The position numbers and the translations under genes were made by a program. Below, piece after piece: positions 31,788 through 41,778 of a stretch of 64,000 nucleotides of DNA. This DNA comes from Rhodoferax antarcticus ANT.BR. Lineage in GTDB: Bacteria > Pseudomonadota > Gammaproteobacteria > Burkholderiales > Burkholderiaceae_C. The stretch is from contig NZ_MSYM01000017.1 of NCBI RefSeq assembly GCF_001938565.1, forward strand, positions 186,001 to 250,000, read 5' to 3'. The notes beneath the pieces were generated by a model that saw only the letters and a program-made list of their open reading frames with translations, did not search any database and was not told the DNA's origin. Positions within the stretch are counted from its first letter, which is position 1. Each line of letters starts with the position of its first letter.

Positions 31788-34087
31788 TAGAAACTCGTTC
31801 CGATTTGAAATTGCATGGTTTGAATTTTATCGCCGTCATACTTCTTGATCGGCTTGGCAATCGCCAGGCGCAGCGGCCCCACTGGGGAGATCCAGCTGAT
31901 GCCCACACCCGTCGACACTCTCAGCGCCGAGGCGTTGGTGTTGATGGCCAGCCCGGCATCGCTACCGCCCACCATGCCCAGGTCGACAAAGCCGTACATG
32001 CGCAGAGAACGGTCGTTACCGGCGCCAGGGAACGGGGCCAAGACCTCCATGTTGACGTTGAGCTTGCGGTCGCCACCAACCACTGTGCCACTCACGTCCT
32101 TCGGACCCAGGCTGCCCTGCTCAAAGCCGCGAACTGAACCCAGACCACCGCCGTAAAAGTTTTTAAACACGGGGTAGGACCGGCTACCCACGGACTTGCC
32201 CCAGCCGGCTTCAGCATTGAAAGCGGCGGTGTATTGCTTGGTCAAAGGAATGTATTGTTGGAACTGGTACGTGGCCCGCAGATAGCGCGCATCGCCAGCA
32301 AACGACCATTCGGCGTTGGCACGCTGGTAGCGGCCGCTGGTGGGCGCCAATGCACTGTCGCGGTTGTCACGTGCCCAGCCTGCGGTCAATGGAAACGCGA
32401 TACTGGTCTTGCCGTATTCTTTCACGTAGTCTTTGTACGATTGCGGCAACAAAGTACCTTCTTCAATGGTCGTTTGCTCAACACCAGCACCAAAAAACAC
32501 GGTGTCAATCTCAGTAAATGGCACGCCAAAGCGTAAGGAGCCACCAGATGTGATCAGCTTGTAGTAGTCCTGATCCTGATACGGGCTGCTGGTCTTGTGG
32601 TAGACGTCAATCGTTCTGGAGACGCCATCTTCCGTGAAATACGGGTCGGTGGTACTGAGCACCACCACGCGATTGATCTTGCTGGTATTGATCTGGATGC
32701 CCAGAGAGTTACCGGAGCCGAAGGCATTTTCCTGCCTCAACCCAAACGACAGGCCCAGACCGTCGCCGCTGGAGAAACCGGCACCCAGACTTAGGCTACC
32801 CGTGGGCTTTTCCGTGACATTCAGCGTCAAGTCAACCTGATCGGGAGCGCCAGCAACTTCCTGTGTTTCCACGGCTACATCGCCAAAGTAACCCAGCCGG
32901 TCAACACGGTCGCGCGATCGGCGGATCTTGTCGCCGTCATACCATGACGACTCCAGTTGGCGGAACTCCCGGCGCACCACCACGTCGCGGGTGCGGGTGT
33001 TGCCCGCCACATTGATCTTGCGTACATACGCCCGGCGCGAAGGGTTGGCCTGCAGGGTAAGCGCCACCAAATTGTTCACGCGATCAATCTCCGGCACCGC
33101 TTCGACGCGGGCAAAAGCGTAGCCAAAGTTACCAAAATAGTCGGTGAATGCTTTGCTGGTCTTGGCGACTTCGTCGGCGTTGTAAGCCTGACCTGGCCGA
33201 ATCGACACGAGGGACTTGAATTCGTCGTCCTTACCCAAATAATTGCCAGCCAGTTTCACGCCGCTGACGACGAATCGCTCGCCCTCAGTGATGTTGATGG
33301 TGATACCGATGTCGGTCTTGTTGGGGTCGATGGCCACCTGGGTGGAGTCCACCTTGAACTCCAAATAACCGCGGGTCAGGTAATAGGAGCGCAGCGTTTC
33401 AATGTCGGCATTGAGCTTAGCGCGCGAGTAACGGTTGGACTTGGTGTACCAGCTCATCCAGCCACCGGTGTCCAGATCAAACAGGCCGCGCAGGGTCGAC
33501 TCACTGAACACTTTGTTGCCCACCAGACGAATCTCGCTGATCTTGGCGGGAGCGCCTTCGGTGACGGTGAAGGTCAGGTTGACACGGTTGCGCTCGATCG
33601 GCGTGACGGTGGTGACAACTTGGGCCGCGTACAGGCTGCGGTTGATGTACTGGCGCTTGAGCTCCTGCTCGGCACGGTCCAACTGCGCCTTATCAAACGG
33701 CCGACCATCTGCCAGCCCGACATCGCGCAGGGACTTCACCAACACGTCCTTGTCAAATTCCTTGGTGCCTACAAATTCAACGCTGCCAACGGTGGGCCGT
33801 TCTTCGACCACCACTACCAGCACATCGCCATTGACCTCAATGCGCACGTCCTTGAACAAGCCTAATGCAAACAACGAGCGGATCGCCGCCGAGCCTTTGT
33901 CGTCGTTGTAGGTGTCGCCAACCTGCACTGGCATGGAGACAAACACGGTGCCCGGCTCCACACGCTGCAGCCCCTCAATGCGGATGTCACGCACCGTGAA
34001 AGGATCCACAGCCCAGGCAACGGGCGCAGCTAAAACCAGAGTGGCAACCGCTGATGCGGCGTTCAGGCGAAATCGATTGAATTGCAT
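31787..34087 (-). CDS. bamA: Outer membrane protein assembly factor BamA
   Basis: Central pore of the BAM complex that folds beta-barrels into the outer membrane. It has 766 residues: signal peptide with cleavage near AWA (30-32), five POTRA domains (about 35-430, starting FTVRDIRIEGLQRVEPGTV), and an Omp85 barrel ending in MQFQIGTSF with the terminal phenylalanine. ATG 34087 is chosen for the signal peptide; the frame extends 28 codons upstream. Confidence 0.97.
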   Translation of the reverse strand: MQFNRFRLNAASAVATLVLAAPVAWAVDPFTVRDIRIEGLQRVEPGTVFVSMPVQVGDTYNDDKGSAAIRSLFALGLFKDVRIEVNGDVLVVVVEERPTVGSVEFVGTKEFDKDVLVKSLRDVGLADGRPFDKAQLDRAEQELKRQYINRSLYAAQVVTTVTPIERNRVNLTFTVTEGAPAKISEIRLVGNKVFSESTLRGLFDLDTGGWMSWYTKSNRYSRAKLNADIETLRSYYLTRGYLEFKVDSTQVAIDPNKTDIGITINITEGERFVVSGVKLAGNYLGKDDEFKSLVSIRPGQAYNADEVAKTSKAFTDYFGNFGYAFARVEAVPEIDRVNNLVALTLQANPSRRAYVRKINVAGNTRTRDVVVRREFRQLESSWYDGDKIRRSRDRVDRLGYFGDVAVETQEVAGAPDQVDLTLNVTEKPTGSLSLGAGFSSGDGLGLSFGLRQENAFGSGNSLGIQINTSKINRVVVLSTTDPYFTEDGVSRTIDVYHKTSSPYQDQDYYKLITSGGSLRFGVPFTEIDTVFFGAGVEQTTIEEGTLLPQSYKDYVKEYGKTSIAFPLTAGWARDNRDSALAPTSGRYQRANAEWSFAGDARYLRATYQFQQYIPLTKQYTAAFNAEAGWGKSVGSRSYPVFKNFYGGGLGSVRGFEQGSLGPKDVSGTVVGGDRKLNVNMEVLAPFPGAGNDRSLRMYGFVDLGMVGGSDAGLAINTNASALRVSTGVGISWISPVGPLRLAIAKPIKKYDGDKIQTMQFQIGTSF

Positions 34088-34133
34088 GGTGAAAATGAAG
34101 AATTTAAGCTTGTGCGAGTTGGCACAATAAGAG

Positions 34134-35496
34134 TTAGCCGAGCAAGCGTGCGATATCGTTAAAAAAAGCAATGGACATTAAGGCGACCAAAAACGCAATG
34201 CCGCCTTGTTGCAGACGTGCCATCCAGCGGTCAGATACCGGTTTTCCGGTCACACCCTCCCAAAGATAATACATCAGGTGTCCTCCGTCCAGAACCGGCA
34301 GCGGCAACAGGTTGAGTACACCCAGACTCACGCTGATCAGCGACTAAAAAAACCATGTATTGCACCACGCCCAGGCCAGCAGACTTGCCCGCATAGTCGG
34401 CAATGGTGAGCGGGCCGCTGATGTTTTTCAACGACGCCTCGCCCACCAGCATCTTGCCCATCATGGTTAGGGTCAGGGCGGAAATATCCCAGGTTTGTGT
34501 CACGCCACGCTGCAGGCCATCCAGCGGGCCGTAGCGCACGGTCACCATGGCGGGTCTGGAGCCGACATAAGCCCCAATTCGGCCCACGCTGTTACTGCCA
34601 TCAGTCACCACCTTGGGCGTCAGCGCAACCTCAAGCGATTGACCGGCACGCAGCACCTGCCAGCGCTGGGGCTGGACTTGTCCGCTGGCACCAGAGGCAC
34701 GGATAAAGCGGCGCAGTTCCTGCCCATCGAGCATGGGCAAGCCGTCTATCGACTGCACCTCGTCACCCTCCTGCAATCCGGCCTGCGCTGCGGCACCGTC
34801 AGCCTGAAGTCCGCCGATGATGGGTTGGGTCAGAGGGCCAGTGATGCCAATGCGGTTGAACATATCAACATCGACCTGGCTGGTCTCCAGCGTCGACAAA
34901 GCCAACACCACCTCGCGTTGCGCCTCACCAGCTTTGGCTACCAGCACCAAACGAACATCCTCGCCGTTGATAGCCCCCTGTGTTAAGGCCCAGCGCAGTT
35001 CTTCAAAAGAGGCAACCTCTGACAAATCACCTTCGACAGCACCCACTTGCAGCACACGCTCGCCACCCAGGATACCCGCCGTGCCCGCCAGAGAGGTTGC
35101 TGCGGGTGGACTCAGAATAGCCTCAGGTTGCTCGACACCAATCCAGTTCACACAGGCGTACAGCACAACTGCAAGCAGCAGATTTGCCGCCGGCCCGGCC
35201 ACCACAATCGCAGCACGCCGACTTAAGGGCTGGGTGTTAAAGGCCATGTGTCGCTGCTCTGGCGCAACCGGGGCTTCACGCTCATCGAGCATCTTGACAA
35301 AGCCGCCAAGGGGAAACAGTGCCAGAACAAATTCTGTTGAAGTAGGGTTGGCCTGCCAGCGCAACAGTGGCTTGCCAAACCCGATGGAAAAGCGCAAAAC
35401 CTTGACCCCACACGCCACCGCCATCCGGTAATGCCCGTACTCATGAATGGCGATCAGCAGCGCAATGGCCACCAAAAAGGCAGGCAGGGTCAGCAT
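34134..35496 (-). CDS. rseP: Site-2 membrane protease RseP, interrupted by a +1 shift
   Basis: It cleaves the anti-sigma factor in the membrane during envelope stress. From ATG 35496 the frame shows the zinc site HEYGH near residue 18, two PDZ regions and then VVQYMVFL. After that it goes out of frame. The expected continuation ISVSLGVLNLLPLPVLDGGH, with the third zinc ligand, is in another frame at 34134-34331. One base too many is present at 34343-34352, beside a run of seven A. Since rseP is normally essential, a sequence error is the simplest reading, but a real mutation cannot be excluded. Confidence 0.85.
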
Positions 35497-35516
35497 GGCA
35501 AGTAGGTCTGCAACAC

Positions 35517-36728
35517 TCAGCGGCCCAGGCGCTGCGCCACGCTCTCAGCAGCGCGGCGCGACAGCGCATCGAGTGCCAACAAGTCTTCCAGAGAGCCAGG
35601 TGGCTCGGGCGTCACGGCGTTCAAGGTCTCCATGTTGACCGTGTGAATCTGGTCAAAGCGGATGCGGCCGTCCAGAAACGCTGCCACTGCGACTTCGTTG
35701 GCCGCATTCAACACGGCGGTGCTGCCGGGCGCGCCAGCCAACACCGACCAGGCCAGTTTCAAGCCTGGAAAGCGTTCCCCATGACCGTTGGAATGGATGG
35801 ATTCAAAGGTCATATCTGCCATGCAGCTGAAATCCAGCGCGGTGGCACCTGAGACCACACGATCGGGCCAGGCCAAACCGTACGCGATTGGAACCTTCAT
35901 GTCAGGTGTACCCAATTGAGCAATAACGGAGTTATCACGGTACTGCACCATGGAGTGGATGACACTTTGTGGGTGGATCACCACATCAATCTGTGCCGAT
36001 TGCACACCAAACAGATAACGCGCCTCAATGACTTCCAGCGCCTTGTTCATCATGGTGGCGGAGTCCACCGAGATCTTGCGGCCCATCACCCAGTTCGGGT
36101 GGGCACAGGCCTGAGCCGGGGTGATCGAGGCAAATTCAGCAGGGTCATGGCGGCGAAACGGTCCACCTGAGGCGGTCAGGATGATTTTGTCGATCTGCGC
36201 GGCCCAGGTCGACGCGTCATCGGGCAGGGACTGAAACACCGCCGAGTGCTCACTGTCGATCGGCAACAGCTTGGCCCCACCTTGCTTTACCGCTTGCAGA
36301 AAATAATCGCCACCCACCACCAGCGCCTCTTTGTTGGCCAGCAGCAAACGCTTGCCAGCGCGCGCCGCTGCCAAGCAGGAAGCCAGCCCAGCCGCGCCCA
36401 CAATGGCCGCCATGACGGTATCGACTTGCGGATGCTCTGCTATTTCTTCAATAGCTTTCGGCGCATACAGAACGCGGGTTAGAAGGCCATTTTGCTTACA
36501 TTTTTCTTCAAGCTCCCAGCCATGCTCAGGGCTCGCCATCACCGCAAAAGTGGGCTTGAACTGCAGGCACTGAGCCAGCATCTTGTCAACCTGGGTGGCT
36601 GCGCTGAGTGCAAAGACTTCATAACGATCCGGGTGCAAGGCGATCACTTCCAGTGTGCTCACGCCGATGGATCCGGTAGAGCCCAAAACCGCTACCCGTT
36701 GCTTTTTCAGTCCAGTGTGTTCCGTCAT
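35517..36728 (-). CDS. dxr: 1-deoxy-D-xylulose-5-phosphate reductoisomerase
   Basis: It makes methylerythritol phosphate in the non-mevalonate isoprenoid pathway. The 403-residue protein has the NADPH-binding GSTGSIG at 16-22, SEHSAVFQ and the metal/substrate region around TASGGPF. ATG 36728 overlaps the end of cdsA. A diverged repeat A copy encodes a segment near residues 76-97 (VLYAPKAIEEIAEH). Confidence 0.96.
   Translation of the reverse strand: MTEHTGLKKQRVAVLGSTGSIGVSTLEVIALHPDRYEVFALSAATQVDKMLAQCLQFKPTFAVMASPEHGWELEEKCKQNGLLTRVLYAPKAIEEIAEHPQVDTVMAAIVGAAGLASCLAAARAGKRLLLANKEALVVGGDYFLQAVKQGGAKLLPIDSEHSAVFQSLPDDASTWAAQIDKIILTASGGPFRRHDPAEFASITPAQACAHPNWVMGRKISVDSATMMNKALEVIEARYLFGVQSAQIDVVIHPQSVIHSMVQYRDNSVIAQLGTPDMKVPIAYGLAWPDRVVSGATALDFSCMADMTFESIHSNGHGERFPGLKLAWSVLAGAPGSTAVLNAANEVAVAAFLDGRIRFDQIHTVNMETLNAVTPEPPGSLEDLLALDALSRRAAESVAQRLGR
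36438..36502 (+). repeat. Dispersed repeat A inside dxr (diverged)
   Basis: The plus strand reads TCAATAGCTTTCGGCGCATA, then GCGGGTTAGAAGGCC and ATTTTGCTTACATTT. It matches the family at the start, middle and tail and is antisense to dxr. Confidence 0.5.
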
Positions 36729-36736
36729 GAGGGTTC

Positions 36737-37582
36737 TCAAAAAGATATCAACATCATCGCCAGTGGCAAAGTGGGCAGCAACGCGTCGACCCGGTCCAGC
36801 ACACCACCGTGGCCGGGCAATAAGGCGCTGCTGTCTTTGACTCCGGCGCTGCGTTTCACCAGGGATTCCACCAGATCACCCACCACGCTCATCGCGGCCA
36901 TAAAAACCACCCCGATCAGCATGAAACTCAAGCCTTTGCTCGCCAGAAGTGTGTAAAAACTGGGGACCCCAGCACCGCTGGCCCCGTCTGCAAAGCGCCA
37001 AACCATGGCCATCAGGACAACGCCCAGCATGCCACCCCAGACGCCCTCCCAGCTTTTGCCGGGGCTGATGGAGGCAGCAAGTTTGCTGCGGGTAAAACGC
37101 CCGCCGAATGCCCGACCAGAAAAGTAGGCTCCAATGTCGGCCATCCAAACCAACGCCAGCACCGACAGCAAAAAATTCACCCCCAGCAAGCGCGCCTGCG
37201 CCACCGCCAGCCAAGTCAGACACAGCGCAACCAGGCCCAACCCCAGTCTCAGTGGCCGCGGAACTTTGGCCCAGGCGGGAACACCTGCTCTGAGAATCCA
37301 AATACCCGCCAACACCCAAACCGAGCCCGCCACCCACCAGACCCGTGGCAAGGCCATCTCCAGAACGCCAGCCCACCAGGCCCAAGCGCAAAATACGGCG
37401 CACACCGCACCTGAGGCTAAAGCTAGCTTGGAGTTCACGCCGTTCACACGCGCCCACTCCCAGCCAGCCGCAGTAATAAACACGCCGGCGACAAAGAAAA
37501 AAGGGCCAGGTCGCGTGTAAAAAAGCGCTGGTAGCAGCACCAGCAACAACGCCAGCGCGGTCAACACACGTTGTTTGAGCAT
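36737..37582 (-). CDS. cdsA: Phosphatidate cytidylyltransferase
   Basis: It makes CDP-diacylglycerol, the precursor of all phospholipids. The 281-residue protein has about eight membrane helices and the C-terminal signature with LVKRSAGVKDSS and LPGHGGVLDRVD. ATG 37582 lies 7 bp after the uppS stop; an upstream start would overlap uppS. Confidence 0.95.
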   Translation of the reverse strand: MLKQRVLTALALLLVLLPALFYTRPGPFFFVAGVFITAAGWEWARVNGVNSKLALASGAVCAVFCAWAWWAGVLEMALPRVWWVAGSVWVLAGIWILRAGVPAWAKVPRPLRLGLGLVALCLTWLAVAQARLLGVNFLLSVLALVWMADIGAYFSGRAFGGRFTRSKLAASISPGKSWEGVWGGMLGVVLMAMVWRFADGASGAGVPSFYTLLASKGLSFMLIGVVFMAAMSVVGDLVESLVKRSAGVKDSSALLPGHGGVLDRVDALLPTLPLAMMLISF

Positions 37583-37589
37583 GGCTGCG

Positions 37590-38318
37590 CTAGGTGCCGT
37601 CGGCCAAGTTTGGCTCACCGTCAAGCTGATCAGAGGTCATGCCAAAGCGTCGCTCCCGCTGAGCAAAAGAGTCGATCGCCAGATCAAGCGCCGCCTCATC
37701 AAAATCTGGCCAAAGTACGTCGGTGAAAAAAAACTCGGAGTAGGCAGCTTGCCACAGCAAAAAGTTGCTCAGCCGGTGTTCCCCACCGGTACGAATAACC
37801 AGGTCGGGGTCAGGTACGTGGGCCAAAGACATGGCGCGGTTCAGGTGAGTCTCGATGATGGGCAAGCCCTGATCGAGCACCTTTTGGGCTGCCTGAGCAA
37901 TGTCCCAGCGCCCGCCGTAATTGAAACAGGCGTTGAGCGTGAGTCGAGTGTTGTGTGCGGTGGCCGATTCCCCCTCCTCCATACTGCGCAGAACACGCGG
38001 CGACAAACTGCGACGATCACCCACAAAACGCAGTTGAACACCATCCGCTTGAAGCTGTTTCACCTCACGGGTCAGGGCCATGGCAAACAAATCCATCAAA
38101 CCAGAGACTTCCTCGGTAGGACGCTTCCAGTTTTCAGAAGAGAAGGCAAACACGGTCAGCACCCGGATGCCCCGGGCATCGCAAGCCTTGGCACAGCGCT
38201 TGAGAGACTCGACGCCCTGGCGATGGCCAGCGATCCGAGGCAGAAAACGCTTGTTCGCCCAGCGCCCATTGCCGTCCATCACGATAGCAATGTGGTGGGG
38301 AACATGATCGTAGGCCAT
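37590..38318 (-). CDS. uppS: Undecaprenyl diphosphate synthase
   Basis: It makes the C55 lipid carrier for peptidoglycan and O-antigen. The 242-residue protein has the IVMDGNGRWA motif at 12-21, FSSENW, and RTGGEHRLSNFLLWQ. It lies 6 bp after frr ends. Confidence 0.96.
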   Translation of the reverse strand: MAYDHVPHHIAIVMDGNGRWANKRFLPRIAGHRQGVESLKRCAKACDARGIRVLTVFAFSSENWKRPTEEVSGLMDLFAMALTREVKQLQADGVQLRFVGDRRSLSPRVLRSMEEGESATAHNTRLTLNACFNYGGRWDIAQAAQKVLDQGLPIIETHLNRAMSLAHVPDPDLVIRTGGEHRLSNFLLWQAAYSEFFFTDVLWPDFDEAALDLAIDSFAQRERRFGMTSDQLDGEPNLADGT

Positions 38319-38324
38319 GGTCGA

Positions 38325-38885
38325 TCAAACCGCCATGATGTCTTGCTCTTTACCAGCCACCATCTGATCGATGACCACAATGTGTTTGTCGGTGACTTTT
38401 TGAATATCGGTCTCACAACGTTTTTGCTCGTCTTCAGAAGCCAGTTTGTCTTTGACCAGTTTTTTGACCGCCTCATTCGCATCGCGACGCAGGTTGCGTA
38501 CAGCGATCTTGGCTGATTCACCTTCCACGCGCACGAGTTTGGTGAGTTCCTTGCGACGCTCTTCCGACATGGCCGGCATGGGGACGCGAATTAAATCACC
38601 CATAGAGGAAGGATTCAGGCCCAAGTCACTGTCGCGAATGGCCTTTTCAATTTTGGCACCCAGGCCTTTTTCCCAAGGCTGCACGCTCACCGTGCGGGAA
38701 TCGATCAAAGACACATTGGCCACTTGGCTGATAGGCACCAAAGCGCCGTAATAATCGACATGCACCGTGTCGAGAATCGCCGGATTAGCACGGCCAGTAC
38801 GGATTTTGGTCAGGTTATGTTGGAACGCGGCGATAGACTGGTCCATCTTCGCCTCAGCGGTCTGCTTGACATCTGCAATTGGCAT
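38325..38885 (-). CDS. frr: Ribosome recycling factor
   Basis: With EF-G it splits post-termination ribosomes. The 186-residue length is standard, with the three-helix-bundle sequence [12 protein letters not shown] and [16 protein letters not shown]. It is the fourth gene of the rpsB-tsf-pyrH-frr series. Confidence 0.97.
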   Translation of the reverse strand: MPIADVKQTAEAKMDQSIAAFQHNLTKIRTGRANPAILDTVHVDYYGALVPISQVANVSLIDSRTVSVQPWEKGLGAKIEKAIRDSDLGLNPSSMGDLIRVPMPAMSEERRKELTKLVRVEGESAKIAVRNLRRDANEAVKKLVKDKLASEDEQKRCETDIQKVTDKHIVVIDQMVAGKEQDIMAV

Positions 38886-38937
38886 CTTCTACTCCTCACT
38901 CCACAGTCATGAATTCAGCGAAAAAACTGTTGCTCGC

Positions 38938-39660
38938 TCACGCAAACACCAGCGTACCTTCATCTTCACCCATAACCACCCGCTTGAGCGCACCATGTTT
39001 GAAAATGGAGAAAACCTTGATGGGCAACTTTTGATCGCGGCACAACGCAAAGGCTGTCGCATCCATGATGCCCAGGTTTTGCGAAATCGCATTGTCAAAA
39101 GAAATCGTGCTGTAACGTGTTGCGGTGGGGTCTTTTTTGGGGTCGGCTGTGTAGACGCCATCCACCTTGGTGGCCTTGAGCACGATTTCTGCGCCAATTT
39201 CTGCACCACGCAAAGCGGCAGCGGTGTCCGTCGTGAAAAACGGGTTGCCGGTACCCGCAGCAAAAATCACCACTTTGCCCTCTTCCAGATACTGCAAGGC
39301 TTTTGGGCGCACATAGGGCTCTACAACCTGCTCGATCCCAATGGCTGACATCACGCGGGCCGTCAATCCCGCCTTGTTCATGGTGTCACCCAAAGCCAGA
39401 GAGTTCATGACCGTGGCCAGCATGCCCATGTAGTCGGCAGTCGCCCGGTCCATACCCACCGATCCACCCGCAACGCCCCGGAAAATATTGCCACCACCAA
39501 TCACCACTGCCACCTCAACACCTAAGCGGGTCACTTCAACAATTTCGTTGACCATGCGCACAATGGTGTCACGGTTGATGCCGAATTGATCGTCGCCCAT
39601 GAGCGCTTCGCCTGACAGCTTGAGCAGGATTCGCTTATAGGCGGGCTTGGCGGTGGTCAT
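38938..39660 (-). CDS. pyrH: UMP kinase
   Basis: It phosphorylates UMP to UDP and is regulated by GTP and UTP. The 240-residue protein of the amino-acid-kinase fold has [11 protein letters not shown] near residue 10 and [14 protein letters not shown] 39660 has GGAG six bases upstream; the earlier ATG in frame lacks one. Confidence 0.97.
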   Translation of the reverse strand: MTTAKPAYKRILLKLSGEALMGDDQFGINRDTIVRMVNEIVEVTRLGVEVAVVIGGGNIFRGVAGGSVGMDRATADYMGMLATVMNSLALGDTMNKAGLTARVMSAIGIEQVVEPYVRPKALQYLEEGKVVIFAAGTGNPFFTTDTAAALRGAEIGAEIVLKATKVDGVYTADPKKDPTATRYSTISFDNAISQNLGIMDATAFALCRDQKLPIKVFSIFKHGALKRVVMGEDEGTLVFA

Positions 39661-39723
39661 AAAGGTCTCCGGGAAATGATGAAATCGGAGCAATAAGCCC
39701 CGATAGTACTGAAACGCGTCAAC

Positions 39724-40647
39724 TCAAGCCGCTCGCTGCGAAGCTGCTACCTGGGCAGCTACTTCGGCAGCGAAGTCATCGACCTTCTTTTCAATGCCTT
39801 CACCCACCACATACAAGGTGAATGCTTTCACCATGGTGCCCGATGCCTTGAGCATCTGCTCAACCGTTTGCTTGTCATTTTTGACAAACGGCTGGTTGAA
39901 TAAAGACACTTCCTTCAAGTACTTCTGCACACCACCCTCGATGCGCTTAGCGACAATTTCAGCCGACTGCACGGGTTTACCCGCTGCTGTTGCCACCGCG
40001 GCATCTTCAGCCGCCTTGGCAGCTGCCACCGAACGCTCACGCGCCACCAAGTCAGCGGGCACATCGTCGCTGGACAGGGCCACTGGCTTCATGGCAGCTA
40101 CATGCATCGCCACGTCCTTGGCAGCAACTTCATCGCCATCGAACTCAATGACCACACCAATGCGGGTGCCGTGCAGATAAGAGGCGAGCTTGCTGCCATT
40201 GGCAAAACGCTTGAAGCGCCGGAAACTCATGTTCTCACCGATCTTGCCAATCAGACCCTTGCGCACATCTTCCAGAGTCGGGCCAAAACCTTCTTGAGCG
40301 TAAGCACAAGCACCCAGGGCAGCCATGTCAGCCGGGTTATTTTTGGCAATCAGCGACGCGGCGGCGTTAGCCAGCGCGAGAAAGCTGTCATTCTTGGTCA
40401 CAAAGTCAGTTTCGCAGTTGACTTCAAGCAGGGCACCCACACCCTCTTCGACGGCGTAAGTCACCACACCCTCAGCGGTCACTCGGCTGGAGGCCTTGCC
40501 AGCCTTGCTGCCGAGACGAACGCGCAAAATCTCTTCGGCGTTGGCCATATCGCCTTCGGCTTCGGTCAGCGCGCGTTTGCACTCCATCATGGGCGCATCA
40601 GTTTTGCCACGCAGTTCAGCCACCATGCTTGCGGTAATTGCAGCCAT
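39724..40647 (-). CDS. tsf: Elongation factor Ts
   Basis: Nucleotide exchange factor for EF-Tu. The 307-residue protein has the N-terminal UBA-like domain with [19 protein letters not shown] and the [11 protein letters not shown] motif. It follows rpsB across an 87-bp gap with a terminator-like hairpin. Confidence 0.97.
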   Translation of the reverse strand: MAAITASMVAELRGKTDAPMMECKRALTEAEGDMANAEEILRVRLGSKAGKASSRVTAEGVVTYAVEEGVGALLEVNCETDFVTKNDSFLALANAAASLIAKNNPADMAALGACAYAQEGFGPTLEDVRKGLIGKIGENMSFRRFKRFANGSKLASYLHGTRIGVVIEFDGDEVAAKDVAMHVAAMKPVALSSDDVPADLVARERSVAAAKAAEDAAVATAAGKPVQSAEIVAKRIEGGVQKYLKEVSLFNQPFVKNDKQTVEQMLKASGTMVKAFTLYVVGEGIEKKVDDFAAEVAAQVAASQRAA

Positions 40648-40691
40648 TTTTAGTCTCCGAAAATCAGTTCAGTTAATGAAAAAAAATTAAA

Positions 40692-40718
40692 AAAAAGGGG
40701 CACCAAAGCCCCCTTTTT
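40692..40718 (-). terminator. Terminator/attenuator between rpsB and tsf
   Basis: On the minus strand, AAAAAGGGGGC pairs with GCCCCTTTTT around a short loop, with one bulged base, and a long T-rich run follows. E. coli has a partial terminator at the same place, so tsf is probably reached by read-through. Confidence 0.75.
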
Positions 40719-40734
40719 CAGGGTCGTGGGAATC

Positions 40735-41486
40735 TCAGGCAGCCGCCTCGTCCACTTCCACAAATTCGTCAGCGCTCTCGGCAGACACTGCTTTAACCAC
40801 GTCATCCATCGCGTTGGAGCGGCCTTCAATGATGGCATCAGCAATAGCACGAGCGTACAACACGACTGCTTTTGAAGAGTCATCATTGCCCGGAATCACA
40901 TAGTCGATACCTTCGGGCGAGTGATTCGTGTCAACCACTGCTACCAACGGAATACCAAGTTTTTTCGCCTCAGCGATGGCAATCTTGTGGTAACCCACGT
41001 CAATCACAAAAATGGCGTCGGGCAATGCTGCCATGTCCTGAATGCCACCGATGCTTTTTCGAGCTTTTCCAACTCGCGGGAAAACATCAGCTGCTCCTTT
41101 TTGCTCATTGCATCCAGACCCGCTTCTTGCTGGATCTTCATGTCTTTGAGGCGCTTGATCGATGTCTTGACCGTCTTGAAGTTGGTCAACATGCCGCCCA
41201 GCCAACGCTGATCAACATAGGGCACGCCAGCGCGTTGCGCTTCGACAGCCACGGTTTCACGCGCTTGACGCTTGGTACCCACCATCAGAACGGTGCCGCG
41301 TTTGGCTGTAATCTGGCGCACAAATTTAGCGGCCTCCTGGAGCATCGGGAGGGATTTTTCCAGGTTGATGATGTGAATTTTGTTGCGATGGCCAAAAATG
41401 AAGGGGGCCATCTTGGGATTCCAGAAGCGGGTTTGGTGTCCAAAATGGACGCCGGCTTCCAGCATTTCGCGCATAGTTACTGCCAT
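40735..41486 (-). CDS. rpsB: 30S ribosomal protein S2, interrupted by a one-base deletion
   Basis: S2 is essential for translation initiation. ATG 41486 has GGAG upstream and begins [20 protein letters not shown]. The frame is normal up to ELEKLEK, then is lost. The rest ([19 protein letters not shown] to the acidic end) lies in another frame from 41060 down. Restoring one A to the run of five at 41055-41059 (T on the plus strand) rebuilds the gene. A functional cell cannot lack S2, so this is most likely a homopolymer sequence error. Confidence 0.93.
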
Positions 41487-41636
41487 GTGTACAACTCCAA
41501 AGGTTAAATCTAAAATCCAGCTCGTTTTGTCTACCGTTGCACGTTTGAGCGCAGAATAAAACAACACCTTGATGAAACTGGTTTGCTATTTGCTTTGCAT
41601 CACATCACCGAGCGGTACGTACTGCAAAGCCGCACA

Positions 41637-41645
41637 AGTATAGCA
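41637..41645 (-). promoter_or_regulatory. Extended -10 promoter of the rpsB operon
   Basis: The minus strand reads TGCTATACT, an extended -10 element, about 150 bp before rpsB. No good -35 box is seen, as is common with extended -10 promoters. Confidence 0.5.
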
Positions 41646-41778
41646 TCGACCGTGTTTGAATCGGGTTTTGGCGACCTAGCTGACTCGCCCCCACTGCCTG
41701 CCAAATGCCATAGACTTATGCTTTGACAGCAGTATCGATTGAATGCAGCCACACGACGCCCTGCGCGAGCACGACAAC

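Noticed and set aside
34340-34355. Programmed frameshift in rseP at the T-run
   Set aside because: A -1 shift meets a TGA soon after, and slippage on the T-run gives TAG at once in the needed frame. A base error is simpler.
41050-41065. Programmed slippage in rpsB
   Set aside because: A run of only five A is short for efficient slippage and S2 is needed in large amounts; a missing base in the sequence is more likely.
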